From the NCBI GenBank assembly GCA_036479015.1, contig JAZGFB010000001.1:57288-121287 (forward strand): 64,000 nucleotides of DNA, given 5' to 3'. The notes under the pieces were generated by a model. That model was not told the DNA's origin, did not search any database, and saw only the letters and a list, made by a program, of their open reading frames with translations. A program made the translations under genes and the position numbers. Shown here piece after piece: positions 25,587-33,647 of this stretch (the stretch's first letter is position 1; each line of letters starts with the position of its first letter). Origin of the DNA: NVTR01 sp036479015. Lineage in GTDB: Bacteria > Pseudomonadota > Alphaproteobacteria > Rhodobacterales > Rhodobacteraceae.

Positions 25587-26975
25587 TTGCCCCTTCCATT
25601 CGGCATATCCCTTTTCCGTGGCAAGAACCGCGACGCTGCCAAGCCTCAAACCCGCCAGTTCGACGCGGCGGCGGGTGGGCGGCGCGGGCCTTCGTTTGGG
25701 CGATTCTTTGGCTCACACGGGCCAGAGACGCTTGCGGCGTCGGGGCCGGTGCGGTCACGCGCTCGCCATGCCTACGCGAACAATCCTTGGATTCGAAATG
25801 GGGTGAACGCCATTGTTGCAGAAACGGTTGGCGCTGGGATAGAGGCAAACTCTGCCCACCCTGACGCAACCACACGCGCAGAAATTGATGCGTTTTTCGG
25901 CACCGCTGCAACAAGCATTGATGTTGAAGGCCGCACCGATTTACGTGGCCTGACTGCCGAAATTGTTCGTGCAGAAATCGTGGACGGCGAAGCCTTTGCT
26001 GTGATCGAAGAAACCGAATCTGGCGTTCGCTTGCGATTGATTCCTGCTGAATTTGTGGATGATTCCGACACACGGGAATTGGCCAATGGCGGTTATGTAG
26101 TAGCCGGGATTGAGTTTAGTGCCAAAGGCGTTCGCCTTGCCTATTATGTTCGCCAGCACCGCCCAACAGAGACCTTCACCACATCGCACGCTACAATCCG
26201 CATTCCCGCCGAAAACGTCCTGCATATTTTCCGCCCGCTTGGGCCGGGTCAAGTGCGTGGTGTCTCGCAACTAGCGCCAATCCTGTTGACGGCAAATGAG
26301 TTCGATCAACTGCACGACGCCTTGTTGGTTGGAACGAAGGTCGCGGCGATGCACGCGGGTTTCATTGTAGATCAAAATTCTATTGGCAGCGCCATACCCG
26401 AAGCGAACGGGTTGGAAGATGTTAGCCTTGAACCCGGCGTGATCCGCGTTTTGCCCGCTGGCACAGATATTCGTTTCAACAGCCCAGACCAAGCAAAGGA
26501 TGGTATTGCATTCGCCCGCCTGACACTTGGTCAAATCGCGGCTGGCCTCGGAGTGCCGCAACATCTTTTGGATGGTGATTTATCCAACGCAAATTACAGT
26601 TCCCTTCGCGCGGGGTTGTTACCTTTCCGCGCAAAGGTGGAGCAATTCGTTTATCACACCCTTATCCCGCAATTTCTTGATCCAGTGTTTCGCCGCGTCA
26701 TCACCCTCGAATATCTCTCCGGTTCCTTGGATGTTACCGATCTGTCCCCTGCCCTGAACACCGAATGGCTTCCCCCGCGTCCCATGCAGGTTGATCCGGC
26801 TAAAGACGTCGCCGCCATGCGCGACCTTATTGACCAAGGGCTTTTGTCGCGCCGTCAGGCCGTAGCCTCATTGGGCTGGAACATTGCCGAACTGGACACC
26901 GAAATCGCCGCCGACCGCGCCCGCGAAGCCGAACTTGGCCTTTCATTTAATGGAGAGACCAATGACCAAGCATGA
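25587..26975 (+). CDS. Phage portal protein, lambda family
   Basis: 462 residues from a TTG directly after the previous stop, with AGGGGAAG upstream. Lambda-portal features: RARHAYANNPWIRNGVNAIVAETVGAGI near 57-84, GEAFAVIEE near 130, HIFRPLGPGQVRGVSQLAPIL near 215-235, and GQIAAGLGVPQHLLDGDLSNANYSSLRAGL near 320-350. It forms the dodecameric DNA entry gate of the head. The last 14 bases overlap the protease-capsid gene. Confidence 0.94.
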   Translation: MPLPFGISLFRGKNRDAAKPQTRQFDAAAGGRRGPSFGRFFGSHGPETLAASGPVRSRARHAYANNPWIRNGVNAIVAETVGAGIEANSAHPDATTRAEIDAFFGTAATSIDVEGRTDLRGLTAEIVRAEIVDGEAFAVIEETESGVRLRLIPAEFVDDSDTRELANGGYVVAGIEFSAKGVRLAYYVRQHRPTETFTTSHATIRIPAENVLHIFRPLGPGQVRGVSQLAPILLTANEFDQLHDALLVGTKVAAMHAGFIVDQNSIGSAIPEANGLEDVSLEPGVIRVLPAGTDIRFNSPDQAKDGIAFARLTLGQIAAGLGVPQHLLDGDLSNANYSSLRAGLLPFRAKVEQFVYHTLIPQFLDPVFRRVITLEYLSGSLDVTDLSPALNTEWLPPRPMQVDPAKDVAAMRDLIDQGLLSRRQAVASLGWNIAELDTEIAADRAREAELGLSFNGETNDQA

Positions 26976-28737
26976 TCCGATCCATACCCGCACGGCTGTA
27001 ACACGGGTCAATTCCTATGATCCTAAAACACGCACTGTTAAAGCCGTTATTGCAACCGCTACGCCAGTGGTTCGCCGCGATGCACGAGGCCCTTTTTTGG
27101 AAGTTCTAACGGCGGACACATTGGATATTTCCAGCACCGAGGGGATGCCTGTTCTGGATTCCCATCGCACCGCGAGTGTTCGGGATGTGATTGGGCGGGT
27201 CCTGTCCATTGAAGTGGATGGAGATCAGGTTATCGCAACTCTGCAAATTTCAACGGCGGATGACGTGGAGCCAATAGCGCAACGAATTGCTGACGGCTCG
27301 GTGACGGGAATTTCTGTTGGCTACCGGGTTGCCGCGTGGCGCGAAAACCAAACGGCAGATGGTCGAACAAAAACGCCAAACAAATGGCGAGTAACCGAGG
27401 TCACTTTGACCTCAAACCCTGCCGATCCCAACGCGCGGATCAGGCAAGAAACCTATGGAGCAAATCAGATGACTGAAACACTGGAAATAATCCCACGGGA
27501 TCAGGTGGAAAAACAGCGGCGGACTGAAATCCGTTCGCTTGTGCGCACAGCGGGCCTTGGCCCAGAAATTGCGGATGATCTGATCGACGCTGGGGCGGAC
27601 ATGACTCTCGCCAAAGCCGAAATATTCGACGCCGTGCAAACCAAGGCCAACGCGACACCAATCATTCGCACACATACACTTTCCAATGATGATCCTTCGG
27701 TGATTCAACGTCGAGCAACTGACGCGCTGGTTTACCGAATGCAAGGTGGTGATTTGGCCGAAGATGCACGACCTTTTGTCAATATGTCCCTCTTGGACAT
27801 GGCCCGTGACTCGCTGACCCGTGCCGGTGTTTCTGTGCGCAGCATGAGCGCCGACGAAACCTTTCAGCGGGCCGCAGAACACGGTGGCAGCGATTTCCCC
27901 TTGCTCATTAGCAATGCGGCCAACAAGAGCGCTATGGCCAGCTATACGGCTGCACAATCGCCCCTAAAGACACTATGCCGCCAACGGACACTGCCCAACT
28001 TCAAAGAGGCTTCTTCGATCCGTCTTGGTGAAATGGGACGTCTTGAAAAACTGTCAGAGTCGGGTGAGATTACCCACACATCGCGCGGCGAAAATGGTGA
28101 AACCATGTTCCTTGAAACTTTTGCCCGTGGCATGACGGTTTCGCGCAACCTGCTTATCAATGATGATCTGCACCTTTTGTCAGACATGACGGCAGCCTTT
28201 GGTGAGGCGGCAGCGCAGACCGAAGCTGACATTTTGGTGAACCTGCTCTTGTCGAACCCGAACTTGTCTGACGGCACACCTGTATTTGATGCCTCGCGCG
28301 GGAACATTATGACGGCTGGCGCGGTTGCTCAAGCGTCGCTGGACGAAGCCCGCCAAGCAATGCGGACCCGCACCGGCCTTGACGGCAAAACTCTTATCAA
28401 CGCTACTCCGCGCTATGTTCTGGTGGGCGCTGATCGGGAAACCGAAGCCGAACAAATCTTGGCCGCTATCCAACCCAACAAAACAGATGACGTAAACGTC
28501 TTCGGCGGCAAACTGTCTCTTATGGTGGAACCCCGTATCACGGATGGCTCTTGGTTTGTCTTTGCGGACCCGGCGCGGCTAGCGGCTATGCAATATGCTT
28601 ATCTGTCATCCGCCCAAGGCGTCCAAATCCAGCGTACAGAGGCTTGGGACACCCTCGGCATGAAATACCGGGCCTTCCTTGATTTTGGTGCTGGCTGGCT
28701 GGATTGGCGCGGCGCAAACAAAAACGAGGGGGCATAA
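26962..28737 (+). CDS. Prohead protease/major capsid protein fusion
   Basis: 591 residues from the ATG at 26962 (GGAGAG upstream). Residues about 1-160 are an S78-type prohead protease, with histidine in MPVLDSHRTASVRDVIGR and serine in ADGSVTGISVGYRV. A helical scaffold-like linker follows (about 170-260). The rest is a Mu/HK97-type major capsid protein (LPLLISNAANKSAM; GRLEKLSESGEITHTSRGENGETMFLETFARGMTVSRNLLINDDL; RAFLDFGAGWLDWRGANKNEGA). Such fusions are known in proteobacterial prophages. The stop overlaps the next ATG (TAATG). Confidence 0.93.
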   Translation: MTKHDPIHTRTAVTRVNSYDPKTRTVKAVIATATPVVRRDARGPFLEVLTADTLDISSTEGMPVLDSHRTASVRDVIGRVLSIEVDGDQVIATLQISTADDVEPIAQRIADGSVTGISVGYRVAAWRENQTADGRTKTPNKWRVTEVTLTSNPADPNARIRQETYGANQMTETLEIIPRDQVEKQRRTEIRSLVRTAGLGPEIADDLIDAGADMTLAKAEIFDAVQTKANATPIIRTHTLSNDDPSVIQRRATDALVYRMQGGDLAEDARPFVNMSLLDMARDSLTRAGVSVRSMSADETFQRAAEHGGSDFPLLISNAANKSAMASYTAAQSPLKTLCRQRTLPNFKEASSIRLGEMGRLEKLSESGEITHTSRGENGETMFLETFARGMTVSRNLLINDDLHLLSDMTAAFGEAAAQTEADILVNLLLSNPNLSDGTPVFDASRGNIMTAGAVAQASLDEARQAMRTRTGLDGKTLINATPRYVLVGADRETEAEQILAAIQPNKTDDVNVFGGKLSLMVEPRITDGSWFVFADPARLAAMQYAYLSSAQGVQIQRTEAWDTLGMKYRAFLDFGAGWLDWRGANKNEGA

Positions 28738-28955
28738 TGGCTACTCTCGAAAACCTAATCCGGTTGGGAGACAATCTTCGTGAAAGCCGCGCTTCCGGGG
28801 TTATGGAGGTTGAGGACCAGAACGGCGAACGGGTTCGGTATAAATCGGATCAACAAATGGCCGCTGCATTGGCTGACCTTGACCGTCAAATCACAGAAAT
28901 CCAAGGGCGGGCTACGCCGTCATCCTTCCATTTCCAGACCAGCAAAGGAGTCTGA
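28737..28955 (+). CDS. Phage head-tail joining protein, gpW-like
   Basis: 72 residues. The pattern LENLIRLGDNLRESRASGVMEVEDQNGERVRYKSDQQMAAALADLDRQITEIQG (two helices around a beta hairpin) fits the gpW-type head-completion family. It fills the head neck and makes the surface to which a tail binds. Its presence without tail genes is significant for the satellite interpretation. It is coupled to the capsid gene by TAATG. Confidence 0.75.
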   Translation: MATLENLIRLGDNLRESRASGVMEVEDQNGERVRYKSDQQMAAALADLDRQITEIQGRATPSSFHFQTSKGV

Positions 28956-28956
28956 C

Positions 28957-29292
28957 ATGAAGAGCTTTATCCAAACGGGGGCAAATATCACGGTGGCCGC
29001 CCCGTCCACCATTTCCAGCGGCGAAGGGGTCTTGATCGGCTCACTCTTTGGCATCGCCAATGGGGCCGCTGCTACGGGTGCCGACATGGTTCTGTCTACG
29101 ACGGGTGTGTTTGAAATGACCAAAGAGGTTACAGACGTAGTTGCCGTGGGCGATCCGATCTATTGGGATGATACTGCCAAGGCAGTTACCGTGGATGACG
29201 CATCCGGGGCGAACGCCAAAATTGGCGTTGCCGTAACCGATGCAGCCAACCCATCCAATTCCGTTCGTATCCGTTTGAACGGGGCATTCTAA
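28957..29292 (+). CDS. DUF2190-like capsid-associated protein
   Basis: 111 residues from the ATG at 28957 with AAGGAG at good spacing. It is a beta-rich sequence (MKSFIQTGANITVAAPSTISSGEGVLIGSLFGIA; VAVGDPIYWDDTAKAVT; NAKIGVAVTDA; VRIRLNGAF) typical of DUF2190, found beside capsid genes and likely a decoration or stabilising protein. It is the last head gene before the integration module. Confidence 0.85.
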   Translation: MKSFIQTGANITVAAPSTISSGEGVLIGSLFGIANGAAATGADMVLSTTGVFEMTKEVTDVVAVGDPIYWDDTAKAVTVDDASGANAKIGVAVTDAANPSNSVRIRLNGAF

Positions 29293-29298
29293 AAAAAA

Positions 29299-29496
29299 AT
29301 GGGACGCCGGGCATCAACTTTTTCTCAATCCGACGTTGAACGCGCAGTGAAAGCTACGCGCAACGCCGGTTTGCAGGTGGGTGCCGTGGAAATATCTAAG
29401 AGCGGAACTATCCGTGTGGTAGTCGGTTCTGATGTGATCCCGACAAAACCAGATTCTCCGTTTGATGAATGGAAGGGCAAACAAAATGCGTGTTAG
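29299..29496 (+). CDS. Small basic protein preceding integrase, possible excisionase-type partner
   Basis: 65 residues: MGRRASTFSQSDVERAVKATRNAGLQVGAVEISKSGTIRVVVG. Similar small proteins commonly precede integrases in alphaproteobacterial prophages. An excisionase role is inferred from position and size, and no classical HTH is obvious. The 3' end overlaps the integrase start by 11 bases. Confidence 0.65.
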   Translation: MGRRASTFSQSDVERAVKATRNAGLQVGAVEISKSGTIRVVVGSDVIPTKPDSPFDEWKGKQNAC

Positions 29497-30526
29497 ACTC
29501 AAAGGTGTGAACAAGGTCCGAAAGCGTTTAGCGGACGGCTCGTTTGCTACATACTATTACGCTTGGAAAAGTGGCCCACGGCTTCCGGGAAATCCCGGCT
29601 CGCCTGAATTTGTTGCTGCCTATAACTGTGCGGTTGCTGAAAAATCCAAACGGCCAGAGGGTGTACTCATGGCTGTGCTTCGCAGCTATCAAGAATCGCA
29701 AAAATTTGCAGACCTCGCGGACAAAACCCGGCGCGATTACATTCGCATGATACGAAAAATTGAGATCGAATATGGGGAATTCCCCATTTCGGCCTTGGCG
29801 GATCGAAGAACACGCGGAGAATTCTTAAGCTGGCGCGACCGTCTGGCAAAACAATCGCGGCGGCAAGCCGATTATGCGCTTTCCGTTCTCGCGCTGATAT
29901 TGGCTTGGTCCTATGATCGGGGATTAGTCCCCTGCAATCCTTGTGAACGCCCCGGCAAAGTTTACCGCTCTAAACGTGTTGATAGCATTTGGTCCCCGGA
30001 TGATGAAAAAGCATTCTTGGATTCCGCGCCAGAACACTTACGCCTCGCGCTAGTGCTCGCGCTCTGGACCGGGCAACGCCAAGGCGACCTATTGCGATTG
30101 CCTTGGTCAGCATACGACGGTGACGTAATTCGTTTACGGCAAAGCAAAACGGGCACACGGGTGACAATCCCTGTTGGTGCGCCTTTACGCTCGCTATTGG
30201 ATCAGACCAAGAAATCAACGATCACAATCCTTTCAACAACACGAAAAGCATCATGGACCGAATCCGGCTTTCGTGCCTCATGGCGGACCGCTTGTAAGGC
30301 AGCCAAGATTGAGGGTGTCACTTTCCACGACTTGCGAGGAACCGCCGTCACCCGTTTGGCACTTGCCGGATGTAGTGAAGCAGAAATTTCAGCAATCACC
30401 GGGCACACGTTAAGAGATGTGAATTCAATCCTTGATGCTCAGTATCTCAAACGCGATTCGGGGCTTGGAATTTCGGCCATTAGAAAGCGTGAAGAATACG
30501 AAGCGGGAACAAAAATTCCCAACTGA
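29486..30526 (+). CDS. int: Tyrosine recombinase/integrase
   Basis: 346 residues from the ATG at 29486. Catalytic residues are all visible: Arg in LWTGQRQGDLLRL, Lys in RLRQSKTG, HDLR in VTFHDLRGTAVTRLA, His in ITGHTLRDV, and the nucleophile Tyr in ILDAQYLKR. The N-terminal part contains a short Arm-type region and a core-binding domain (YQESQKFADLADKTRRDYIRMIRKI). It catalyses integration at the tRNA-Met attB. The gene ends 55 bases from attR. Confidence 0.95.
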   Translation: MRVRLKGVNKVRKRLADGSFATYYYAWKSGPRLPGNPGSPEFVAAYNCAVAEKSKRPEGVLMAVLRSYQESQKFADLADKTRRDYIRMIRKIEIEYGEFPISALADRRTRGEFLSWRDRLAKQSRRQADYALSVLALILAWSYDRGLVPCNPCERPGKVYRSKRVDSIWSPDDEKAFLDSAPEHLRLALVLALWTGQRQGDLLRLPWSAYDGDVIRLRQSKTGTRVTIPVGAPLRSLLDQTKKSTITILSTTRKASWTESGFRASWRTACKAAKIEGVTFHDLRGTAVTRLALAGCSEAEISAITGHTLRDVNSILDAQYLKRDSGLGISAIRKREEYEAGTKIPN

Positions 30527-30580
30527 GCGCCCAACTGTTCCAACCTGTTTAGCGAAGAAAGGGGGAAACATCATAAGAAT

Positions 30581-30630
30581 AATGGTAGCGGAGGAGGGAC
30601 TTGAACCCCCGACACGCGGATTATGATTCC
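30581..30630 (-). repeat. attR: perfect 50-bp copy of attL within tRNA-Met
   Basis: Identical to 18161-30630's left-end copy at 18161-18210. It includes 48 bases of the intact tRNA-Met gene plus two bases beyond its CCA end. Integration here keeps the tRNA gene whole. Confidence 0.92.
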
Positions 30631-30659
30631 GCTGCTCTAACCACCTGAGCTACTCCGCC
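30583..30659 (-). tRNA. tRNA-Met (CAT anticodon)
   Basis: A 77-base cloverleaf on the minus strand: acceptor GGCGGAG / CTCCGCT, D arm GCTC...GAGC, anticodon stem GCGGA / TCCGC with loop ATCATAA (anticodon CAT), T arm GGGGG TTCAAGT CCCTC, and encoded CCA. It lacks initiator features (C1-A72 mismatch), so it is an elongator tRNA-Met. A lysidine-modified tRNA-Ile2 is the alternative for a CAT anticodon. It is the integration target of the element. Confidence 0.93.
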
Positions 30660-30856
30660 AAAGGCGTCTGGCGTGGTATGTCAGGGTAGCGATTTGGTCA
30701 AGGCCAAATTGGCAATTTACTGCAACCTTCTACATCACTGCACCCTTTATGGATAAAAGTTGAGTTCTTACGGATAAGCTAACGCCAGTGTTTGTTGTCG
30801 AAATATGTTCTAAAACAGCGTGTTACCCGCTGCCCACAAGGCGGAACAGCATGAAT

Positions 30857-31015
30857 TTAGGGTTTCGGCCTGTCATCAAACTCATCTGTTAAAATCCGCT
30901 GTCCATCGCCATCCGGATCCTCAAATTGGCGCCCCTGCACGGCCCAGAAAAATGCCGCCAGGCCAAGCCCGCCCAGGGTCAGGGACACCGGGATCAGATA
31001 GGCCAGAACATTCAT
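30857..31015 (-). CDS. ccoS: Cytochrome oxidase maturation protein CcoS
   Basis: 52 residues: MNVLAYLIPVSLTLGGLGLAAFFWAVQG is a single membrane helix, followed by QFEDPDGDGQRILTDE. The W-x(n)-G-Q-F/Y-[ED]-D-P-x-G-D/E-x-x-R-I-L pattern is the CcoS signature. The ATG overlaps the ccoI stop (ATGA). CcoS is needed for cofactor insertion into cbb3 oxidase. It is easily missed because of its length. Confidence 0.92.
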   Translation of the reverse strand: MNVLAYLIPVSLTLGGLGLAAFFWAVQGRQFEDPDGDGQRILTDEFDDRPKP

Positions 31016-33186
31016 CGCCGCACCAGTCGCAAGGCGTTTAGTGACACCGAAATAGATGAGCCCGACATGGCCAGTGCGGCCGCCAGCGGCGTCGCAAAAC
31101 CCGCCAGCGCGATCGGCACCGCTATCAGGTTATACAGTGCCGCGATGGCAAAGTTTTCCTTGATGCGCCGGGTGGCCAAGCGGGCCACTTGCAGCGTCTC
31201 AGCCAAGGGCTCCAGTGAATTCCCCAGCAGCACAATGTCTGACACCACCCGTGCGGCATCCAGCGCGCTGGCGGGTGACATTGAAACATGGGCCCCGGCA
31301 AGTGCTGCAGTGTCGTTCAGACCATCGCCCACCATCAACACCTTGTGCCCGGTTTTCCTAAGGGCTGCAATACGCGCGGCCTTGTCAGCGGGCAACATTT
31401 CAGCACCCCAGGCTTTTATACCCAACCGGTCGGCGATGTTGCCAACGGCGGCTGGCGCGTCACCTGATAACAGTACCACGTCAATGCCCGCCGCCCCTAG
31501 GGACCGCACTGCCTGCTCTGCACCGTCACGTAAGGCATCACTGAATTCAAATGTAACCGACGCATCACGGCCCAGCTGCAAATACGTCGCAGTGCGATCA
31601 GATTTACGACCGCCAACCCAGGCCATACGGCCAAGGCGCACGGTTTCCCCTTGCCAGCGGCCTTCAACCCCGTAGCCCGGAACCTCGCGGATGTCAGACA
31701 CATCCGCCCCGGCAATTCCCATGGCATCAATACCCGCAACCAGTGAGCACGCCAACGGGTGCCCCGAGCCCTTGGCCAGCGCCAGGGCGACGCCTAGATC
31801 GCTGCGGCGGCACCCAGACAGATCTTCAACCTTTGGCTGGCCCATGGTCAAGGTGCCGGTCTTATCAAAGACCACAGTGTCGACCTGCGCCAACCGTTCC
31901 AGGGCGGTGGCATTCTTGATCAGCATCCCTTGGCGATACAGCCGACCAGAGGCGGCAGTGGCCACAGCAGGCACCGCCAACCCCAGCGCGCAGGGGCAGG
32001 TGATGATCAGCACAGCCACCGCGACATTCAGCGCCAGCCGCAGATCGCCGCTGGCCCAATACCAGCCTGCAAACGCCGCGGCCGCCAAAATATGCACCAT
32101 CGGGGCATAGATCCGCGCGGCTTTATCCGCCAACGACGTATAGCGGTTCTTTGATGTTTCGGCTAATGCCACCAGATCGGCCAGCCGGTGCAACGAACTG
32201 TCACTGCCCGCAGCTGTCACCCGCAGCTCCAACGGCCCGGTCAGGTTTAATTCGCCGGTGCATAGTGCGGTGCCGCTGGTCACCGCCGCCGGCATGGTTT
32301 CGCCTGTCAAAAGTGATCTGTCAACTTCGCTTGCCCCATCGCAAATAACCCCGTCCGCCGGGATCCGCATCCCTGGTAAAACCCGGATAATGTCGCCGAT
32401 GTTCAAATCGGCAACGGCCACCGACGTGCCATTCTGCAACAGCGCCCGGGGCACCTCTAATGCCGTTAGTTCCTGGGCGGCCGAGCGGGCAACCGAGCGG
32501 GTGCGATGGTCCATGAAACGCCCGGCCAACAGGAAAAATGTCAGCGACAATGCGGCGTCAAAATAGGCATGGTCACCATGTTGCGTGGTTTCATAGACCG
32601 ACATCAGGCACGCCAAAACAATGGCCAATGATATCGGCACATCCATGTTCAACCGCCCCACCCGCAGCGCCGCTTGCGCGCTAACAAAAAACGGTTGCGC
32701 GGCATACGCGATGGCGGGCAAAGCGATGGCGGCGGATATCCAGTGGAACATATCGCGTGTGGCGTCTTGGGCCCCGGACCAAACCGCAACCGATAGCAGC
32801 ATGACGTTCATCATGGCGAACCCCGACACCGCCAGACGGATCAACAGACCCTTACCGGTTTGATCACTGCCCGCAGCGTCCAGAACATCCCGCTCAAGGC
32901 TGTGGGCCTGATACCCAGCGGCTTTAACCACTGCAATCAACTGTTCTGCAGTGACCTGGCCTGTGGTTTCGATACTGGCGCGTTTTAGTGTCAGATTGAC
33001 CCGCGCCGATCTGACCCCCGGCGTGGCCTCTAGGGCCCGCTCCACCGACGCTATGCAGCCACCACAGTGAATGGATGGCAATGCCAGGACGATGTCGTCC
33101 CAAGTCTGGGCCACCTTTGCCAGTTCAATGGCTGCCGCACTGGCACCGCCGCCGGGGCGGGCTGATACTGTCTGCGCCCCGGCCAC
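31012..33186 (-). CDS. ccoI: P1B-type copper-translocating ATPase CcoI/FixI
   Basis: 724 residues from a GTG start. An N-terminal heavy-metal domain has the GGCIASVE Cys motif near 42-50. Eight membrane segments include the CPC motif in ITCPCALGLAVP near 390. Other P-type ATPase motifs are LLTGETMP (A domain), DKTGTLTMG (phosphorylation site), GSGHPLA and VGDGLNDTAAL. It exports copper needed for the cbb3 oxidase binuclear centre. It is third in the ccoGHIS unit and starts two bases after ccoH. Confidence 0.96.
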   Translation of the reverse strand: MAGAQTVSARPGGGASAAAIELAKVAQTWDDIVLALPSIHCGGCIASVERALEATPGVRSARVNLTLKRASIETTGQVTAEQLIAVVKAAGYQAHSLERDVLDAAGSDQTGKGLLIRLAVSGFAMMNVMLLSVAVWSGAQDATRDMFHWISAAIALPAIAYAAQPFFVSAQAALRVGRLNMDVPISLAIVLACLMSVYETTQHGDHAYFDAALSLTFFLLAGRFMDHRTRSVARSAAQELTALEVPRALLQNGTSVAVADLNIGDIIRVLPGMRIPADGVICDGASEVDRSLLTGETMPAAVTSGTALCTGELNLTGPLELRVTAAGSDSSLHRLADLVALAETSKNRYTSLADKAARIYAPMVHILAAAAFAGWYWASGDLRLALNVAVAVLIITCPCALGLAVPAVATAASGRLYRQGMLIKNATALERLAQVDTVVFDKTGTLTMGQPKVEDLSGCRRSDLGVALALAKGSGHPLACSLVAGIDAMGIAGADVSDIREVPGYGVEGRWQGETVRLGRMAWVGGRKSDRTATYLQLGRDASVTFEFSDALRDGAEQAVRSLGAAGIDVVLLSGDAPAAVGNIADRLGIKAWGAEMLPADKAARIAALRKTGHKVLMVGDGLNDTAALAGAHVSMSPASALDAARVVSDIVLLGNSLEPLAETLQVARLATRRIKENFAIAALYNLIAVPIALAGFATPLAAALAMSGSSISVSLNALRLVRR

Positions 33187-33188
33187 TT

Positions 33189-33647
33189 TTAAGCACCCGC
33201 CCGGACAACAATGCGTTGGTAAAAACCGGTGCCGTCCAGCGCCACCGCCTTGACCCGCAGGTTCCAGACACCGGGGCCAAACTGGACGGGTGACACATAG
33301 CCAGCACCGGAAATGGCCAGATCCAGCACCTGATCATCCCGGTCATGGGTGGGCCGCCCCAGTATCGCAGATATATCCGCCACGGTCACAGACGCACCCT
33401 GTGCATCGGTAATTGTCAGCGTCAACATACTGCCATCGACGATGGCATTTATTTCCCAACCCAACGATGTCTGGGCCGCACGGGCGGCATCAAACTGCTG
33501 TGACGCGATATATGTATTTCGGGTTTCCAACCCCGGAAATGTCGACACCGCCTTTACCGCCAACATCACATTGACCGCAATTATCACGCCAAAAAATGCC
33601 GCGAAAATCAGGAAAAACTTGCGTCCTGTAAGTGGTTTATCTGTCAT
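33189..33647 (-). CDS. ccoH: cbb3 oxidase accessory protein CcoH/FixH
   Basis: 152 residues from the ATG at 33647, which overlaps the ccoG end by 11 bases. A single N-terminal membrane helix (FFLIFAAFFGVIIAVNVMLAVKAV) is followed by a periplasmic FixH domain (FPGLETRNTYIASQQFDAARAAQTSLGWEI). It is required for assembly or stability of the cbb3 oxidase. Confidence 0.93.
   Translation of the reverse strand: MTDKPLTGRKFFLIFAAFFGVIIAVNVMLAVKAVSTFPGLETRNTYIASQQFDAARAAQTSLGWEINAIVDGSMLTLTITDAQGASVTVADISAILGRPTHDRDDQVLDLAISGAGYVSPVQFGPGVWNLRVKAVALDGTGFYQRIVVRAGA

Larger units (their letters stand above)
18161..30630. mobile_element. 12.4-kb tailless integrated phage satellite-like element (cf-PICI-like)
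   Basis: Bounded by perfect 50-bp repeats in tRNA-Met. Contents in order: P4-type primase/helicase, terminase small subunit, terminase large subunit, accessory cassette, helical putative regulator, portal, fused prohead protease/major capsid, gpW-like joiner, DUF2190-like protein, small basic protein, tyrosine integrase. No tail, tape measure, baseplate, holin, endolysin or CI-like repressor gene is visible. Capsid-forming phage-inducible chromosomal islands are known to encode their own heads and packaging genes while taking tails from a helper phage; this layout fits. A prophage that lost its tail module is the alternative. Confidence 0.75.

Noticed and set aside
18161..30630. Complete temperate prophage
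   Set aside because: No tail, tape measure, baseplate, lysis or repressor gene is found between the att sites, so a complete prophage is not supported.
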